A DNA stretch of 64,000 bases from Vulcanococcus sp. Clear-D1 (GCF_014654725.1 NZ_JACVZV010000003.1:1-64000); one strand, 5' to 3'. Positions 26,610-38,065 are shown, counted from the stretch's first letter. Program-made: numbers and translations. Notes: generated by a model from the letters alone, not told the origin.

Positions 26610-26907
26610 ATTGCTGGCGCAGTTGGAGGAGCTCAGCCGCAGCCGCCCCGACCGTGTGTTGCGGCTCACCGGTGAGCTGCCGGGCGATGGCGGCGGGATT
26701 GAACCCTTTGAACTGCTGATCTTCCGAGGTTTCTCCAGCAGCGTCAGCCATCCAACCGCCTTTGATCCCGATCAACCCGCTCTGCCTGAATCGGCTCGCC
26801 TGATGAGGGCTGAGCTGTTGCAGGGGCCTCTCAACCCGGCAGCTGAACAGCGTGTGGCTGGCCCGATGGATCCTGAGCTGTTGCTGGAGCCCGATCGCTG
26901 GGGTTGA
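26599..26907 (+). CDS. conserved small cyanobacterial protein
   Basis: A 102-aa soluble protein starting with GTG inside the end of the DUF3177 gene. The central block PFELLIFRGFSSSVSHPTAF resembles a short family shared by cyanobacteria and plastid-targeted plant proteins (possibly DUF7734, from memory). No catalytic motif is seen and the function is unknown. Overlap with the upstream membrane-protein gene suggests co-translation. Confidence 0.6.
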   Translation: MVSELLAQLEELSRSRPDRVLRLTGELPGDGGGIEPFELLIFRGFSSSVSHPTAFDPDQPALPESARLMRAELLQGPLNPAAEQRVAGPMDPELLLEPDRWG

Positions 26908-26911
26908 GCCT

Positions 26912-27397
26912 TCAGTGCTGGCTGCAGAACTGGCGCCAGTCGCCGCAGAGCTGGGTGAGTGCGGCATCGTGCGCAGCCAGCTGATTGGCGTCTGCCAGCT
27001 CGAAATCGGCAAAGTCGAAGCCGGGAGCCACGGTGCAGCTCACCAGGCTCCAGGCACTGCCTCTGGCGGGTTCAGCGGCAAACCAGTGGCCGGCTGGCAC
27101 CACGTGTTGGGGGTGTTCTCCGCGGCTGATCTCAATCCCCAGCGGCGTGGTCTGGGTAAGGCCGCTCGGGCTGATCTCATGCACGAGAAGCCCGCCACCG
27201 GCATGGAAATGCCAGGCCTCGTCGGAATGGAGCCGATGCCAGTGGGAGCGCTCGCCTGCGCGCAGCAGAAACAGGATGGCCGTGCTGGCCGGCCGGGGGC
27301 CGCGTGGTGTCTGCACCGTTTGGCTGGCCCGGTAGGTTTCGCGGAAGTGGCCACCCTCCGGATGCGGGGAGAGCTGCAACCGCTCGATCAGGTGCAT
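26912..27397 (-). CDS. cupin superfamily protein (DUF985)
   Basis: A 161-aa single-domain cupin. LSPHPEGGHFRETYRAS at the N-terminus, SHWHRLHSDEAWHFHAGG (cupin metal-binding histidines), and WSLVSCTVAPGFDFADFEL at the C-terminus are typical of the DUF985 family. Some relatives are proposed to be sugar-phosphate epimerase-like, but the substrate is not known. It is 7 bases downstream of ileS on the same strand. Confidence 0.8.
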   Translation of the reverse strand: MHLIERLQLSPHPEGGHFRETYRASQTVQTPRGPRPASTAILFLLRAGERSHWHRLHSDEAWHFHAGGGLLVHEISPSGLTQTTPLGIEISRGEHPQHVVPAGHWFAAEPARGSAWSLVSCTVAPGFDFADFELADANQLAAHDAALTQLCGDWRQFCSQH

Positions 27398-27404
27398 GCG
27401 CTGA

Positions 27405-30338
<2,934 letters not shown>

Positions 30339-30362
30339 GGCGCCTGGGGCAGCAAGGGCCGA

Positions 30363-30968
30363 TTATCCCGCTTGGCTGACGGCGGCTTGGAGCAGCTGAT
30401 CGATTTCGGCGAAGGAGCGCACCACTGGCGTTGCTTGAGCTATGGGCGTGACTTCAGCTGTGCGCTCAGGTGTGGAGGCTGCGGCCTCATCGGGCTGACT
30501 GGGCTTTCGAGCAGGCTCCCCGCTGGACGCGCCATCGTCTGAGCGCACCCAGCGTTTGCCACTGCTGCCCTTCCTGCCGCCACCGCGCTGGAGCGCGGCC
30601 AGTACCGTGCCTGAAGCGGCGCTCACCGCGGCGATGCCCCGGGCCACGCTCTCCAGGAGTTCGCTCAGGCTCGTTTGCCAGCGCTCCAGCGAGAGCAGGC
30701 GTTGCTGCTCCTCGCTGGTGAGTGCCCTCCAGCGCAGCTGCAGCACCTCAAGGCCAAGGCGGCCGATCAGCAGGCCACCACACAGCACGGCGAGCATGGG
30801 TGAGCCGGTGAGCCGGTCGGCGCTGGTGACCAGGGTGAGCCCCAGCAGCAGCACCACCGCACCCCACATGGCATCGCGGGGGCGCGAGAGCTCGCTTGCC
30901 AGCAAGGGCAGCAACAGCACGGCCAGGCCGACCACCAGGGCAAGCGTTCCGCTGAGGCTGGCAACCAT
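30363..30968 (-). CDS. ycf66: Ycf66-family protein
   Basis: A 201-aa protein with two or three N-terminal membrane segments (about 7-22, 35-48 and 53-70, GSPMLAVLCGGLLIGRLGLE) and a basic, low-complexity C-terminal half. The membrane part resembles Ycf66, conserved in cyanobacteria and some plastids, with unknown function. I start at the ATG at 30968; a longer frame would run into tRNA-Leu. It is 24 bases upstream of ileS on the same strand. Confidence 0.6.
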   Translation of the reverse strand: MVASLSGTLALVVGLAVLLLPLLASELSRPRDAMWGAVVLLLGLTLVTSADRLTGSPMLAVLCGGLLIGRLGLEVLQLRWRALTSEEQQRLLSLERWQTSLSELLESVARGIAAVSAASGTVLAALQRGGGRKGSSGKRWVRSDDGASSGEPARKPSQPDEAAASTPERTAEVTPIAQATPVVRSFAEIDQLLQAAVSQAG

Positions 30969-31019
30969 GGCTGGGTTGAGATTGACCGCATTCTCGGTGC
31001 ATCCGTACAGTCGCGCCAT

Positions 31020-31101
31020 GCCCACCTGGCGGAATTGGTAGACGCGCTGGGTTTAGGTTCCAGTGGCTTCGGCTGTGGGGGTTCAAGTCCCCCGGTGGGC
31101 A
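31020..31101 (+). tRNA. tRNA-Leu (UAG)
   Basis: Cloverleaf of 82 nt: acceptor stem GCCCACC/GGTGGGC with discriminator A, D arm GGCGGAATTGGTAGACGC, anticodon arm CTGGG-TTTAGGT-TCCAG with anticodon TAG, a long class II variable arm (TGGCTTCGGCTG) and T arm GGGGG-TTCAAGT-CCCCC. The 3' CCA is not encoded. It is divergent from ycf66. Confidence 0.95.
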
Positions 31102-31161
31102 TCGGGGTGAAGGCCTCAACTTCCTAAGGTGGCCTGAACGTTGGCCGGTGCAGCCCAGGGA

Positions 31162-32187
31162 ATGACGCAAGCTCTGGTTCAGTCACCGGAGATGGAGGGG
31201 GGGCCTCGGGAGCTGCGCGCATCGGTGAGCGCAGTGCCGCGGGAGTTTCTTGACCCCCCATCGGCCTGGAATCCCACGGTGGCTCTGTTCCTGGGCGGGT
31301 ATGTGTTGGCTGGGATCACGATTGCCGGATGGTTTGCCTGGCAGTGGCCGTTGTTGCCGCTGCTGACCACCGGTTTTCTGGCCCTCCACCTTGAGGGCAC
31401 GGTGATTCATGACGCTTGCCATAACGCGGCCCATCCCAATCGCTTCTGGAATGCCTTCATGGGGCACGGCGCCGCGCTGCTCCTCGGCTTCAGCTTCCCA
31501 GTGTTCACGCGGGTGCACCTGCAGCACCACGCGCATGTGAACGATCCGAAGAACGATCCGGATCACATCGTGAGCACCTTCGGGCCGCTGTGGCTGATTG
31601 CTCCGCGTTTCTTCTATCACGAGTATTTCTTCTTCCAGCGCCGCCTCTGGCGCCGCTACGAGCTGCTCGAGTGGGGGCTGGGCCGCGGCATCTTCTTCGC
31701 GATCGTGTTTGCCGGTATCAAATATGGCTTCATTGATTTCATCTTCAACTGCTGGTTTGCGCCTGCTCTGATGGTGGGGGTCACTCTGGGCCTGTTCTTT
31801 GATTACCTGCCCCACCGTCCCTTCCTCTCACGCAACCGTTGGCACAACGCCCGGATTTACCCCGGCAGGTTGATGAATTGGTTGATCATGGGCCAGAACT
31901 ATCACCTCGTTCATCACCTCTGGCCTTCGATTCCCTGGTTTGAATACAAGCCTGCCTATGAGGCAACCAAGCCGATCCTGGATGCCAAAGGTTCGCCTCA
32001 GCGGCTGGGCTTGTTCGAAAGCAAGGCCGATTTCACCAATTTCATCTACGACATCCTCCTGGGCGTGCGAAGCCACAAGCGCCGCCGCAGCAAACTCAGG
32101 CCGATCGCTGGTCTGCTTCCGAGCTTCAAGGCGCGGCGCCATGTGGTGGCGCTCCTGCACCGCACCGCTGTTTCACCGAAGCGCTGA
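31162..32187 (+). CDS. crtR: beta-carotene hydroxylase
   Basis: A di-iron membrane hydroxylase making zeaxanthin from beta-carotene. Histidine boxes are HDACHN, HLQHHAHVND and YHLVHHLWPSIPW, as in the fatty-acid-desaturase-like CrtR family. Membrane segments flank them (about 37-75, 95-115 and 165-200). The ATG at 31162 follows cccaggga, a reasonable ribosome site; a TTG 21 bases upstream is the alternative. Length is 341 aa. It is transcribed in the same direction as tRNA-Leu. Confidence 0.92.
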   Translation: MTQALVQSPEMEGGPRELRASVSAVPREFLDPPSAWNPTVALFLGGYVLAGITIAGWFAWQWPLLPLLTTGFLALHLEGTVIHDACHNAAHPNRFWNAFMGHGAALLLGFSFPVFTRVHLQHHAHVNDPKNDPDHIVSTFGPLWLIAPRFFYHEYFFFQRRLWRRYELLEWGLGRGIFFAIVFAGIKYGFIDFIFNCWFAPALMVGVTLGLFFDYLPHRPFLSRNRWHNARIYPGRLMNWLIMGQNYHLVHHLWPSIPWFEYKPAYEATKPILDAKGSPQRLGLFESKADFTNFIYDILLGVRSHKRRRSKLRPIAGLLPSFKARRHVVALLHRTAVSPKR

Positions 32188-32223
32188 GGCGAGGCGGCGT
32201 CAGGCTTCGGCTTGGCTGGCGGA

Positions 32224-32517
32224 TCAGTCGGCCAGGATCTTCGGCACGCGGAAGAAATCACCCTCACGCTGGGGTGCTTCATCGAGGAGCTGTTCGCGCA
32301 CCTCAGTCGGCACCACCATGTCGTCGCGGGTCACGTTCACCACTTCCACGGCGCGGGTGGTGGGGGGAACCCCTTCGGTATCCACGGCCTGGAGGTGATC
32401 CACGTAGTCGAGGATCCGCTCCAGTTGGGTGGTGTAGGTGGCGATCTTCTCCTCGGGCAGCTCGAGGCGGGCCAGCTTGGCCACCTTGCGGACGTCGTCG
32501 GCGCTGATGTTGCTCAT
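32224..32517 (-). CDS. gatC: Glu/Asp-tRNA(Gln/Asn) amidotransferase subunit C
   Basis: A 97-aa small subunit of GatCAB, which makes Gln-tRNA(Gln) by transamidation. The N-terminal [17 protein letters not shown], the central [22 protein letters not shown] and the C-terminal [13 protein letters not shown] cover the whole family. GatA and GatB lie elsewhere. It begins 9 bases after the creatininase-like gene on the same strand. Confidence 0.95.
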   Translation of the reverse strand: MSNISADDVRKVAKLARLELPEEKIATYTTQLERILDYVDHLQAVDTEGVPPTTRAVEVVNVTRDDMVVPTEVREQLLDEAPQREGDFFRVPKILAD

Positions 32518-32526
32518 GGGCAGAAC

Positions 32527-33303
32527 CTAGCTGGAGGGCTCTTCAAGGAAGCGTTGTAGATCGGCGGCGAGGGCCGTAGCGGCCACATCCAGGAAGCGAT
32601 GGCCTTGCTCGGCGGTGGCAAGCGATGGGTCGGAGCCCATCCGCCCATCGGGATGGCGGCGGCGGAAGTCGTCGGGGCCGTGGATGGGGCCTGCGGGTGC
32701 CGCCTCCGGCAGGGGTTTCTGCTTGGCTTGCAAGCTGGGCTCCAGCGCCAGGGTGATCGCGATCTCGCTGGGGGTGGCGTGGTGGCCTTCGCGGTCGCCG
32801 TAGAGATCCTTGGCCAGGCCCATCGCTTCAGGGGCCATGAACCAGTTGGCCAGCTTGCAGCGCAAGTTGGCGGCGCTGGTCAGGCCGCGGCTGGCGGCGG
32901 TGCCGTAGGCCTGGGCGAAGGCGGCCTTGGTGGTGGCGATGTTGCCGCCATGCCCGTTGATCACATAGATGCGCTCGAAGCCATGGCGGGCCAAGGAGAG
33001 CACCAGATCGTGCATCACCGCCAGCAGCGTGGAGGGCTGGAGGCTCATCGTGCCGGCAAACCCCAGGTGGTGTTCGGCCATGCCGAAGGCCTGGGCGGGG
33101 GTGACGAGCACACCACTGCGGCGCCCCACTTCCAGGGCCACAGCTTCGGCGGTGAGGGCATCGGTGCCGATGGCTCCCGTGGGCCCGTGCTGCTCGGTGG
33201 AGCCCAGTGGCACGATCACGCCTTTGCAGCGCTGCAGATAGGCCTCCACCTCCGGCCAGCTGCGCAGCTGCAGCCGGATCTCCTCAGCACTGGTGGCAAC
33301 CAC
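32527..33303 (-). CDS. creatininase/MftE-like amidohydrolase
   Basis: A 258-aa metal-dependent amidohydrolase of the creatininase family. PLGSTEQHGPTGAIGTDALTA carries metal-binding Glu, His and Asp. YVINGHGGN and GDREGHHATPSEIAI supply further conserved residues. In picocyanobacteria the substrate is unknown; related proteins cleave cyclic amides or act in cofactor maturation. It starts with GTG. It is divergent from a short conserved gene and upstream of gatC. Confidence 0.82.
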   Translation of the reverse strand: MVATSAEEIRLQLRSWPEVEAYLQRCKGVIVPLGSTEQHGPTGAIGTDALTAEAVALEVGRRSGVLVTPAQAFGMAEHHLGFAGTMSLQPSTLLAVMHDLVLSLARHGFERIYVINGHGGNIATTKAAFAQAYGTAASRGLTSAANLRCKLANWFMAPEAMGLAKDLYGDREGHHATPSEIAITLALEPSLQAKQKPLPEAAPAGPIHGPDDFRRRHPDGRMGSDPSLATAEQGHRFLDVAATALAADLQRFLEEPSS

Positions 33304-33372
33304 GACGGCAGATCAGCTCAGATTGGCTCAGTATCCCTAGGATCGAGCTCAGGTGGTTCCTGAGGGCACCCC

Positions 33373-33672
33373 ATGCTGCAGCGCAAGCTCTACCGCTTCC
33401 AGTGCGAGCAACGGCCAATCTGGGTGTTTCTGCGCGATCAGCAGCGCTGGATTGAAGAAGCGCTCGTTGTGGAACTCGAGGGCGACCTCGTTACCCTCCG
33501 CTATGACGCGGAAGATGACGACGAACTCCACAGCTGGGAGGAGTGTGTGCGCCTCGATTCCATTGGTGCGGTCAGCACGCGGCTGGCCTACTTCAGCCGC
33601 TCCGCCCTGCCAGAAGATCTTGAGGTCACCGGCGACTGCCCTGAGTCTGAACAGCTGCCCAGCCAGGGCTGA
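33373..33672 (+). CDS. conserved cyanobacterial protein (possibly DUF6679)
   Basis: A 99-aa soluble protein, well conserved at its start: MLQRKLYRFQCE, then IWVFLRDQQRWIEEA and GDLVTLRYDAEDDDELHSWEE, followed by VRLDSIGAVSTRLA. The C-terminus is acidic and variable. I recall this pattern as a short cyanobacteria-specific family (DUF6679 from memory). The function is unknown. It converges with a 46-aa membrane protein gene. Confidence 0.65.
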   Translation: MLQRKLYRFQCEQRPIWVFLRDQQRWIEEALVVELEGDLVTLRYDAEDDDELHSWEECVRLDSIGAVSTRLAYFSRSALPEDLEVTGDCPESEQLPSQG

Positions 33673-33680
33673 GACTGGGC

Positions 33681-33821
33681 TCAGTGGGCGGTGCCGTTCC
33701 CGTCGTACTGATCGGTGTCGTAGTAGCCGCCCTTGGTGCCAAAGAACAGCGTGGCAAGCACGAACAGCCCACTGCCGCCGATCAGCACGGTGGCGAGGGT
33801 GAAGCCGGAGCTGTGATCCAT
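33681..33821 (-). CDS. 46-aa single-span membrane protein, unknown
   Basis: Starting with ATG at 33821, this reads MDHSSGFTLATVLIGGSG and then LFVLATLFFGTKGGYYD, ending DQYDGNGTAH. One membrane helix (about 7-28) is followed by a short polar tail with YYDTDQY. The size and layout recall small thylakoid subunits (PsbX, PsbY or NDH small subunits), but it matches none that I know. Codon usage looks coding and the stop is 8 bases from the convergent gene's stop. Confidence 0.65.
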   Translation of the reverse strand: MDHSSGFTLATVLIGGSGLFVLATLFFGTKGGYYDTDQYDGNGTAH

Positions 33822-33879
33822 CGATCCGTTGCCGTGATCTGGTCAGTCTGCTGGAGTTCAACCTCCCTGGGGAGTGGTT

Positions 33880-34539
33880 GTGTCGGGCTGTGATCCAAAG
33901 CGCACAGCGTGGTTGCCGGCGCCCCTGCCCCAAGCCTTCTTCGCCCGCCCCGCCGAGCAGGTTGCCCCCGACCTGATCGGCTGCCTGCTGGTGAAACGCC
34001 AACCCGATGGCGACCTCCTTTGGGGCGCGATTGTGGAAACGGAGGCGTATTCCCAAGACGACCCCGCCTGCCACGGCTATCGCCGCCGCACCCCCAGCAA
34101 CGAAACGCTATTTGGTGAGCCAGGGCGTTTCTATGTGTATGTGAGCTATGGCATTCACCACTGCGTGAATGTGGTGACGCATCGGGCGGATTGGGCCAAC
34201 GGTGTGTTGCTGCGGGGTGTAGCTCTGCCCCACGAACCGGAGCGGGTGGCGGCCGGGCCCGCGTTGCTGGCGCGGCGGTTCGGGATTGATCGCCAGCACG
34301 ATGCTCAGCCTGCGGACCCGGAGGCAGGTTTGTGGCTGGCCGCCAGGCCTCCGGGATGGACGGCCCTTGAGCCCAGCGATCTGGTGCAGACCACGCGCAT
34401 CGGCATCAGCCAGGGGCAGGATCTGCCATGGCGCTGGTATCTGCGCGCCAGCCGCAGCGTGAGCAAGCGGGCGCGGGGGGATCGCACGCCAGCCAGGGCC
34501 GACGCTCTTGGCGTGGCCGCGTTGCCAATGGGCTTCTAG
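33880..34539 (+). CDS. 3-methyladenine DNA glycosylase (AAG/MPG family)
   Basis: Base-excision repair enzyme that removes alkylated purines. AAG-fold blocks are visible: [54 protein letters not shown], and late [11 protein letters not shown]. The catalytic glutamate is in IVETEAY. GTG at 33880 is preferred because gggag lies about 6 bases upstream; a GTG at 33874 is in frame. About 219 aa. pyrB starts 26 bases downstream on the same strand. Confidence 0.9.
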   Translation: MSGCDPKRTAWLPAPLPQAFFARPAEQVAPDLIGCLLVKRQPDGDLLWGAIVETEAYSQDDPACHGYRRRTPSNETLFGEPGRFYVYVSYGIHHCVNVVTHRADWANGVLLRGVALPHEPERVAAGPALLARRFGIDRQHDAQPADPEAGLWLAARPPGWTALEPSDLVQTTRIGISQGQDLPWRWYLRASRSVSKRARGDRTPARADALGVAALPMGF

Positions 34540-34565
34540 CCTGAAGCTGTCTCTCGCAGCCCACC

Positions 34566-35576
34566 TTGAGCGACTGGACCCACCGCCATGTGTTGGATCT
34601 GGCGGCCTTCTCGCTCGAGGATTACGCCACGGTTCTGGAGCTGGCGCAGCGCTTCCGCGTGATGCCGACCTCCGGCGCCCGCAAGCTGCCGGCGCTGCAG
34701 GGCCGCCTGGTCACCACCCTGTTTTTTGAGCCCAGCACCCGCACTCGAAGCAGCTTTGAGCTGGCGGCCAAGCGGTTGTCGGCTGATGTGCAGAGCTTCT
34801 CGCCGTCGTCGAGCTCACTGAGCAAAGGCGAAAGCCTGCTCGACACAGTGCGCACGTACGTGGCCATGGGCGCCGATCTGCTGGTGGTGCGTCACCGCTG
34901 CACCGGCGTGCCCGCTGCATTGGCCCGCGATCTCGATGCCAGCGGTGATCGGGTGGCTGTGCTCAATGGCGGAGATGGTCTTCACAGCCATCCCAGCCAG
35001 GGCCTGCTGGATCTGTTCACCCTGGCGCGCCACTTCTCTCCAGAGGCCCCCACGCCCGAGGCTTTGCGTGGCCGGCGCATTGCGATCGTGGGTGACATCC
35101 TTCATTCCCGCGTGGCCCGCTCCAACCTCTGGGCGCTCACGGCCTGCGGGGCGGAGGTGGTGCTCTGCGGGCCGCCCACCCTGTTGCCCGATGCCTTTGC
35201 GCACTTCGTGGCGGCACCACCCCCTGGGCAGGCGGTGGACCCTGTGGTGAAGCGATCGGCGATCCGCGTGGAGCGCGACCTGGCTCGCGCACTCGATGGT
35301 GCCGATGCGGTGATGACGCTGCGGTTGCAGCAGGAGCGCATGAATCAGAACCTGCTCACCAGCCTGGAGAGCTACCACCGGGCCTATGGGCTCACCCATG
35401 AGCGCTTACAGGTGTGCGCGCCTGGGGTGCCTGTGCTGCATCCAGGCCCGGTGAACCGCGGCGTGGAGATGAGCGGAGCATTGCTCGACGATCTGCAGTG
35501 TTCGCTGGTGGAACAGCAGGTCACCAACGGCATCGCCGTGCGCATGGCCCTGCTCTATCTGATGGCGGCAAGTTGA
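34566..35576 (+). CDS. pyrB: aspartate carbamoyltransferase catalytic subunit
   Basis: First committed step of pyrimidine synthesis, joining carbamoyl phosphate and aspartate. The carbamoyl-phosphate loop [18 protein letters not shown] is intact, as are [11 protein letters not shown] (second CP lysine), [12 protein letters not shown] and [11 protein letters not shown]. It starts with TTG at 34566, directly before [11 protein letters not shown]. Length is 336 aa. No PyrI is encoded next to it, as is usual in cyanobacteria. Confidence 0.95.
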   Translation: MSDWTHRHVLDLAAFSLEDYATVLELAQRFRVMPTSGARKLPALQGRLVTTLFFEPSTRTRSSFELAAKRLSADVQSFSPSSSSLSKGESLLDTVRTYVAMGADLLVVRHRCTGVPAALARDLDASGDRVAVLNGGDGLHSHPSQGLLDLFTLARHFSPEAPTPEALRGRRIAIVGDILHSRVARSNLWALTACGAEVVLCGPPTLLPDAFAHFVAAPPPGQAVDPVVKRSAIRVERDLARALDGADAVMTLRLQQERMNQNLLTSLESYHRAYGLTHERLQVCAPGVPVLHPGPVNRGVEMSGALLDDLQCSLVEQQVTNGIAVRMALLYLMAAS

Positions 35577-35591
35577 GGGGCTCCCTGGCCT

Positions 35592-35939
35592 TCAGAGCAA
35601 CTTGAAGCCCTCAAGCAAGAGCCCATAGCAGAAACCGATGCGGGTCATGTCGAGCAGTTGCAGGCCCAACCTGTCGCCAGGGAGGCGTAGCAGCGGTTTG
35701 CGGGCCCGAACAGCAACTTCGATCAGCACCACGCAGATCAGTGCCGCCGGTGGATCAAGGAACGCCCGCGCGCCAATGAGAGTGCTCACCGCGTTGCCGA
35801 TGAAAAACGTGCTCAGCAGCACGATCAGCAGCAGTGAAAGCCGCCGCCAGGGATTCCGGGCCCATTGCTCAAGCCTGGGCCAGGCCCCACCAAGGCTCTG
35901 CTGGAGCCGGGTGCGCTGCAGTGGGCGGGAGCTGCTCAA
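35592..35939 (-). CDS. ycf20: Ycf20 (DUF565) membrane protein
   Basis: A 115-aa protein of the DUF565/Ycf20 family. Two hydrophobic segments (about 34-52 and 62-77) flank GNAVSTLIGARAFLDPPAAL, and the C-terminal LLDMTRIGFCYGLLLEGFKLL is characteristic. In algae Ycf20-like proteins affect non-photochemical quenching; the cyanobacterial role is unknown. It starts with TTG at 35939. It is 7 bases downstream of the 65-aa gene and converges with pyrB. Confidence 0.78.
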   Translation of the reverse strand: MSSSRPLQRTRLQQSLGGAWPRLEQWARNPWRRLSLLLIVLLSTFFIGNAVSTLIGARAFLDPPAALICVVLIEVAVRARKPLLRLPGDRLGLQLLDMTRIGFCYGLLLEGFKLL

Positions 35940-35946
35940 TCAGCGC

Positions 35947-36144
35947 TCAGCCGTCGGAATCCTTCTTGCGGGAGCCCTTGCCTTCCAGCAGCTCGAGCAG
36001 GGCTTCCATCTGGGCCATCACACCGCGTACCTCACCGGCTTCCGGCAGCAGGCCGTCGTCCATCACACCCTGGTGCATCTCGCGCAGTTCCTGGCGGATG
36101 TAGCGCAGATGGCTCACGACCTGCTCGCGCTTCGACTGCGACAT
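35947..36144 (-). CDS. 65-aa conserved hypothetical protein
   Basis: A short soluble helical protein with an ATG start. MSQSKREQVVSHLRYIRQEL and a later leucine/glutamate-rich helix (VMAQMEALLELLEG) suggest a helical hairpin, followed by a basic-acidic tail GSRKKDSDG. I do not recognise a family. It lies 7 bases upstream of ycf20 and is probably in one transcript with it. Confidence 0.5.
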   Translation of the reverse strand: MSQSKREQVVSHLRYIRQELREMHQGVMDDGLLPEAGEVRGVMAQMEALLELLEGKGSRKKDSDG

Positions 36145-36260
36145 GCGTTCGACCGGGGACGGACTGATCTGTCCCTTTTACCGCATCGCCCCTCTAGCAG
36201 AGACTGGGCCATGGTCAGCCCCTCGAATCTCACAGTGATCCGGCGGCTGCCCGCCAAGCC

Positions 36261-36422
36261 TTATTTCTGGCCGAATTGCGCTTTGGCCTCTTCATAAAAG
36301 GCTAGATCGATCGATTCGCGGCCGGCCTCCCCAGCCAGAGCCTCGATGCGCTTGCGCACAGCCGGGCGCACAAAAAACGGAATCTCCTTGAGCTTGGCTT
36401 CAGCGTCAGGGCTCCAGTTCAT
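36261..36422 (-). CDS. stand-alone PCP_red domain protein
   Basis: A 53-aa protein starting with ATG at 36422: MNWSPDAEAKLKEIPFFVRP then AVRKRIEALAGEAG and a final YEEAKAQFGQK. This matches the small PCP_red domain (also found at the C-terminus of the light-independent protochlorophyllide reductase subunit ChlB), here as a free-standing protein. The IPFFVRPAVRKRIE stretch is the core. Its function is unknown. tRNA-Ala lies about 30 bases upstream on the same strand. Confidence 0.8.
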   Translation of the reverse strand: MNWSPDAEAKLKEIPFFVRPAVRKRIEALAGEAGRESIDLAFYEEAKAQFGQK

Positions 36423-36452
36423 CGCTGCCGCTGCCTGGCCTCTTGGGGTGGA

Positions 36453-36525
36453 TGGAGAATAGGGGACTCGAACCCCTGACCTCTGCGGTGCGATCGCAGC
36501 GCTCTACCAGCTGAGCTAATTCCCC
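36453..36525 (-). tRNA. tRNA-Ala (CGC)
   Basis: A 73-nt cloverleaf on the minus strand: acceptor GGGGAAT/ATTCTCC (one G-U pair), discriminator A, D arm GCTCAGCTGGTAGAGC, anticodon arm CTGCG-ATCGCAC-CGCAG with anticodon CGC, and T arm AGGGG-TTCGAGT-CCCCT. It decodes GCG. CCA is not encoded. The HIP1 octamer GCGATCGC (36490-36497) spans part of the anticodon stem and the anticodon. Confidence 0.95.
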
Positions 36526-36603
36526 TGCAGACCCCTGCTGAGGGCTGTGGCGAGAACTTATCAGTCTTTGCTGGTGGCGTTGCCGCCCTGTTCCCCTCCC
36601 CCC

Positions 36604-36819
36604 ATGACCCAGCCCGCTGCCATCACGCCCGAGCTGCTTGCCTCCCTTGATGAGGAGGCGGTGGCGGCGCTGGCTCGGCGTCTTGAGGAGGACGACTACC
36701 CCAGCCCCTTCGCTGGGCTGCAGGACTGGCACCTGCTGCGCGCCGTGGCGATTCATCGCCCTGAGCTGGCGCGGCCCTACGTGCATCTGGTGGATCAGGA
36801 ACCCTTCGATGAAGACTGA
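36604..36819 (+). CDS. DUF2555 family protein
   Basis: A 71-aa cyanobacterial protein from ATG 36604. DEEAVAALARRLEEDDY, then FAGLQDWHLLRAVAIHRPEL and a final YVHLVDQEPFDED match the DUF2555 family. It is soluble, helical and acidic. The function is unknown. Its last 11 bases overlap the coaBC start, a strong sign of translational coupling that is also typical of cyanobacteria. Confidence 0.8.
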   Translation: MTQPAAITPELLASLDEEAVAALARRLEEDDYPSPFAGLQDWHLLRAVAIHRPELARPYVHLVDQEPFDED

Positions 36820-38065
36820 GCAGCCGGCGCTGGCCGCTGCCTTGGATCCACTGGCGGGAAGGCGCATCCTGGTGGGCATCAGCGGCAGCATTGCGGCGGT
36901 GAAGCTGCCGCTGCTGGTGAGCGCTCTGGCCAAGCGCGGCGCGCAGGTGCGTTGTGTGCTCACACCCAGTGCTGCCCAACTGGTGAGCCCAGTGGCGCTG
37001 GCCAGTCTCAGCCGCGAGCGCTGCTATCTCGACGCCGACCAATGGAGCCATGCAGCTCCGCGCCCGCTGCATGTGGAGTTGGCTGAATGGGCGGAACTGC
37101 TGCTTGTGGCGCCGCTGAGTGCCACCACCTTGGGGCGATGGGTGCATGGTCTGGGCGACACGCTGCTGGCTTCCACGCTGCTGGCCACCGAGGCGCCGGT
37201 GCTGGCTGCCGCCGCGATGAACACGGCGATGTGGAGCGCGCCGGGTGTGCGCGCCAACTGGGATCAGTTGCAGGGCTTTGAGCGGGTGTTGCCTTTGGGT
37301 CCGGCTGAGGGATTACTGGCCTGTGATCGCCAGGGGTCGGGGCGGATGCCGGATCCTGAGCTGTTGCTGTTGGCGCTGGAAAGCCTCGCCAGCTGGGGTT
37401 GGCGGCGCGATTGGCATGGTCGCCGTTTGCTGGTGAGCGCCGGGCCCACCCGGGAATGGCTCGATCCAGCCCGCTGCATCAGCAATCCCAGCACAGGTCG
37501 GATGGGGGTGTTGCTGGCTCAGGCGGCACGCTTGCGTGGCGCGCAGGTGGATCTGGTACACGGGCCGCTGCAGCTCGATCCCTCCTGGCTGGAGGGCCTC
37601 AACCGGCATCCGATTGATACGGGAGCTGAGCTGCAGCAGCTGTTGCAGCATCTGCAGCCGCAGATGGATGCCATCGCCATGGCTGCGGCTGTGGCGGATC
37701 ATCGCCCTGCCGTCACCCTCAGTCACAAACCGGAGAAGGCCGCGGTTGCGGCGGCCATGGCCGCGGCTTGGGAGCCTGTTCCCGATCTGTTGGTGGAGTT
37801 GGTGGGCCGCAGGCCAGCGGGCCAGCGCATCCTCGGTTTTGCTGCCCAAAGCGGCGATGTGGTGCCCCAAGCGCAGGCCAAATTGGCCCGCAAGGGTTGC
37901 GATCTTTTGTTTGCTAATCCGATCGATCAGGCTGATGCCGGCTTTGGCAGTGCCACCAATCAGGGCTGGCTGCTCGGGCCGGGTGCGGCGGTGGAACGTC
38001 TGGAGCCGATGGGCAAATTGCCTCTGGCCCACCGACTGCTCACGGCGCTGGGAGGACTGATCTAG
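36809..38065 (+). CDS. coaBC: bifunctional phosphopantothenoylcysteine decarboxylase / phosphopantothenate-cysteine ligase
   Basis: Two consecutive steps of coenzyme A synthesis. The CoaC half is an FMN-dependent flavoprotein (about 15-190) with GISGSIAAVKLPLLV, the catalytic-type His in PLHVELAEWAELLLVAP, AAAMNTAMW (PAMN motif with Ala for Pro) and CDRQGSGRMPDP (substrate clamp Cys). The CoaB half (about 200-418) begins with SAGPTREWLDPARCISNPST. The ATG at 36809 overlaps DUF2555. Length 418 aa. It converges with a 112-aa gene with a 3-base overlap. Confidence 0.93.
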   Translation: MKTEQPALAAALDPLAGRRILVGISGSIAAVKLPLLVSALAKRGAQVRCVLTPSAAQLVSPVALASLSRERCYLDADQWSHAAPRPLHVELAEWAELLLVAPLSATTLGRWVHGLGDTLLASTLLATEAPVLAAAAMNTAMWSAPGVRANWDQLQGFERVLPLGPAEGLLACDRQGSGRMPDPELLLLALESLASWGWRRDWHGRRLLVSAGPTREWLDPARCISNPSTGRMGVLLAQAARLRGAQVDLVHGPLQLDPSWLEGLNRHPIDTGAELQQLLQHLQPQMDAIAMAAAVADHRPAVTLSHKPEKAAVAAAMAAAWEPVPDLLVELVGRRPAGQRILGFAAQSGDVVPQAQAKLARKGCDLLFANPIDQADAGFGSATNQGWLLGPGAAVERLEPMGKLPLAHRLLTALGGLI

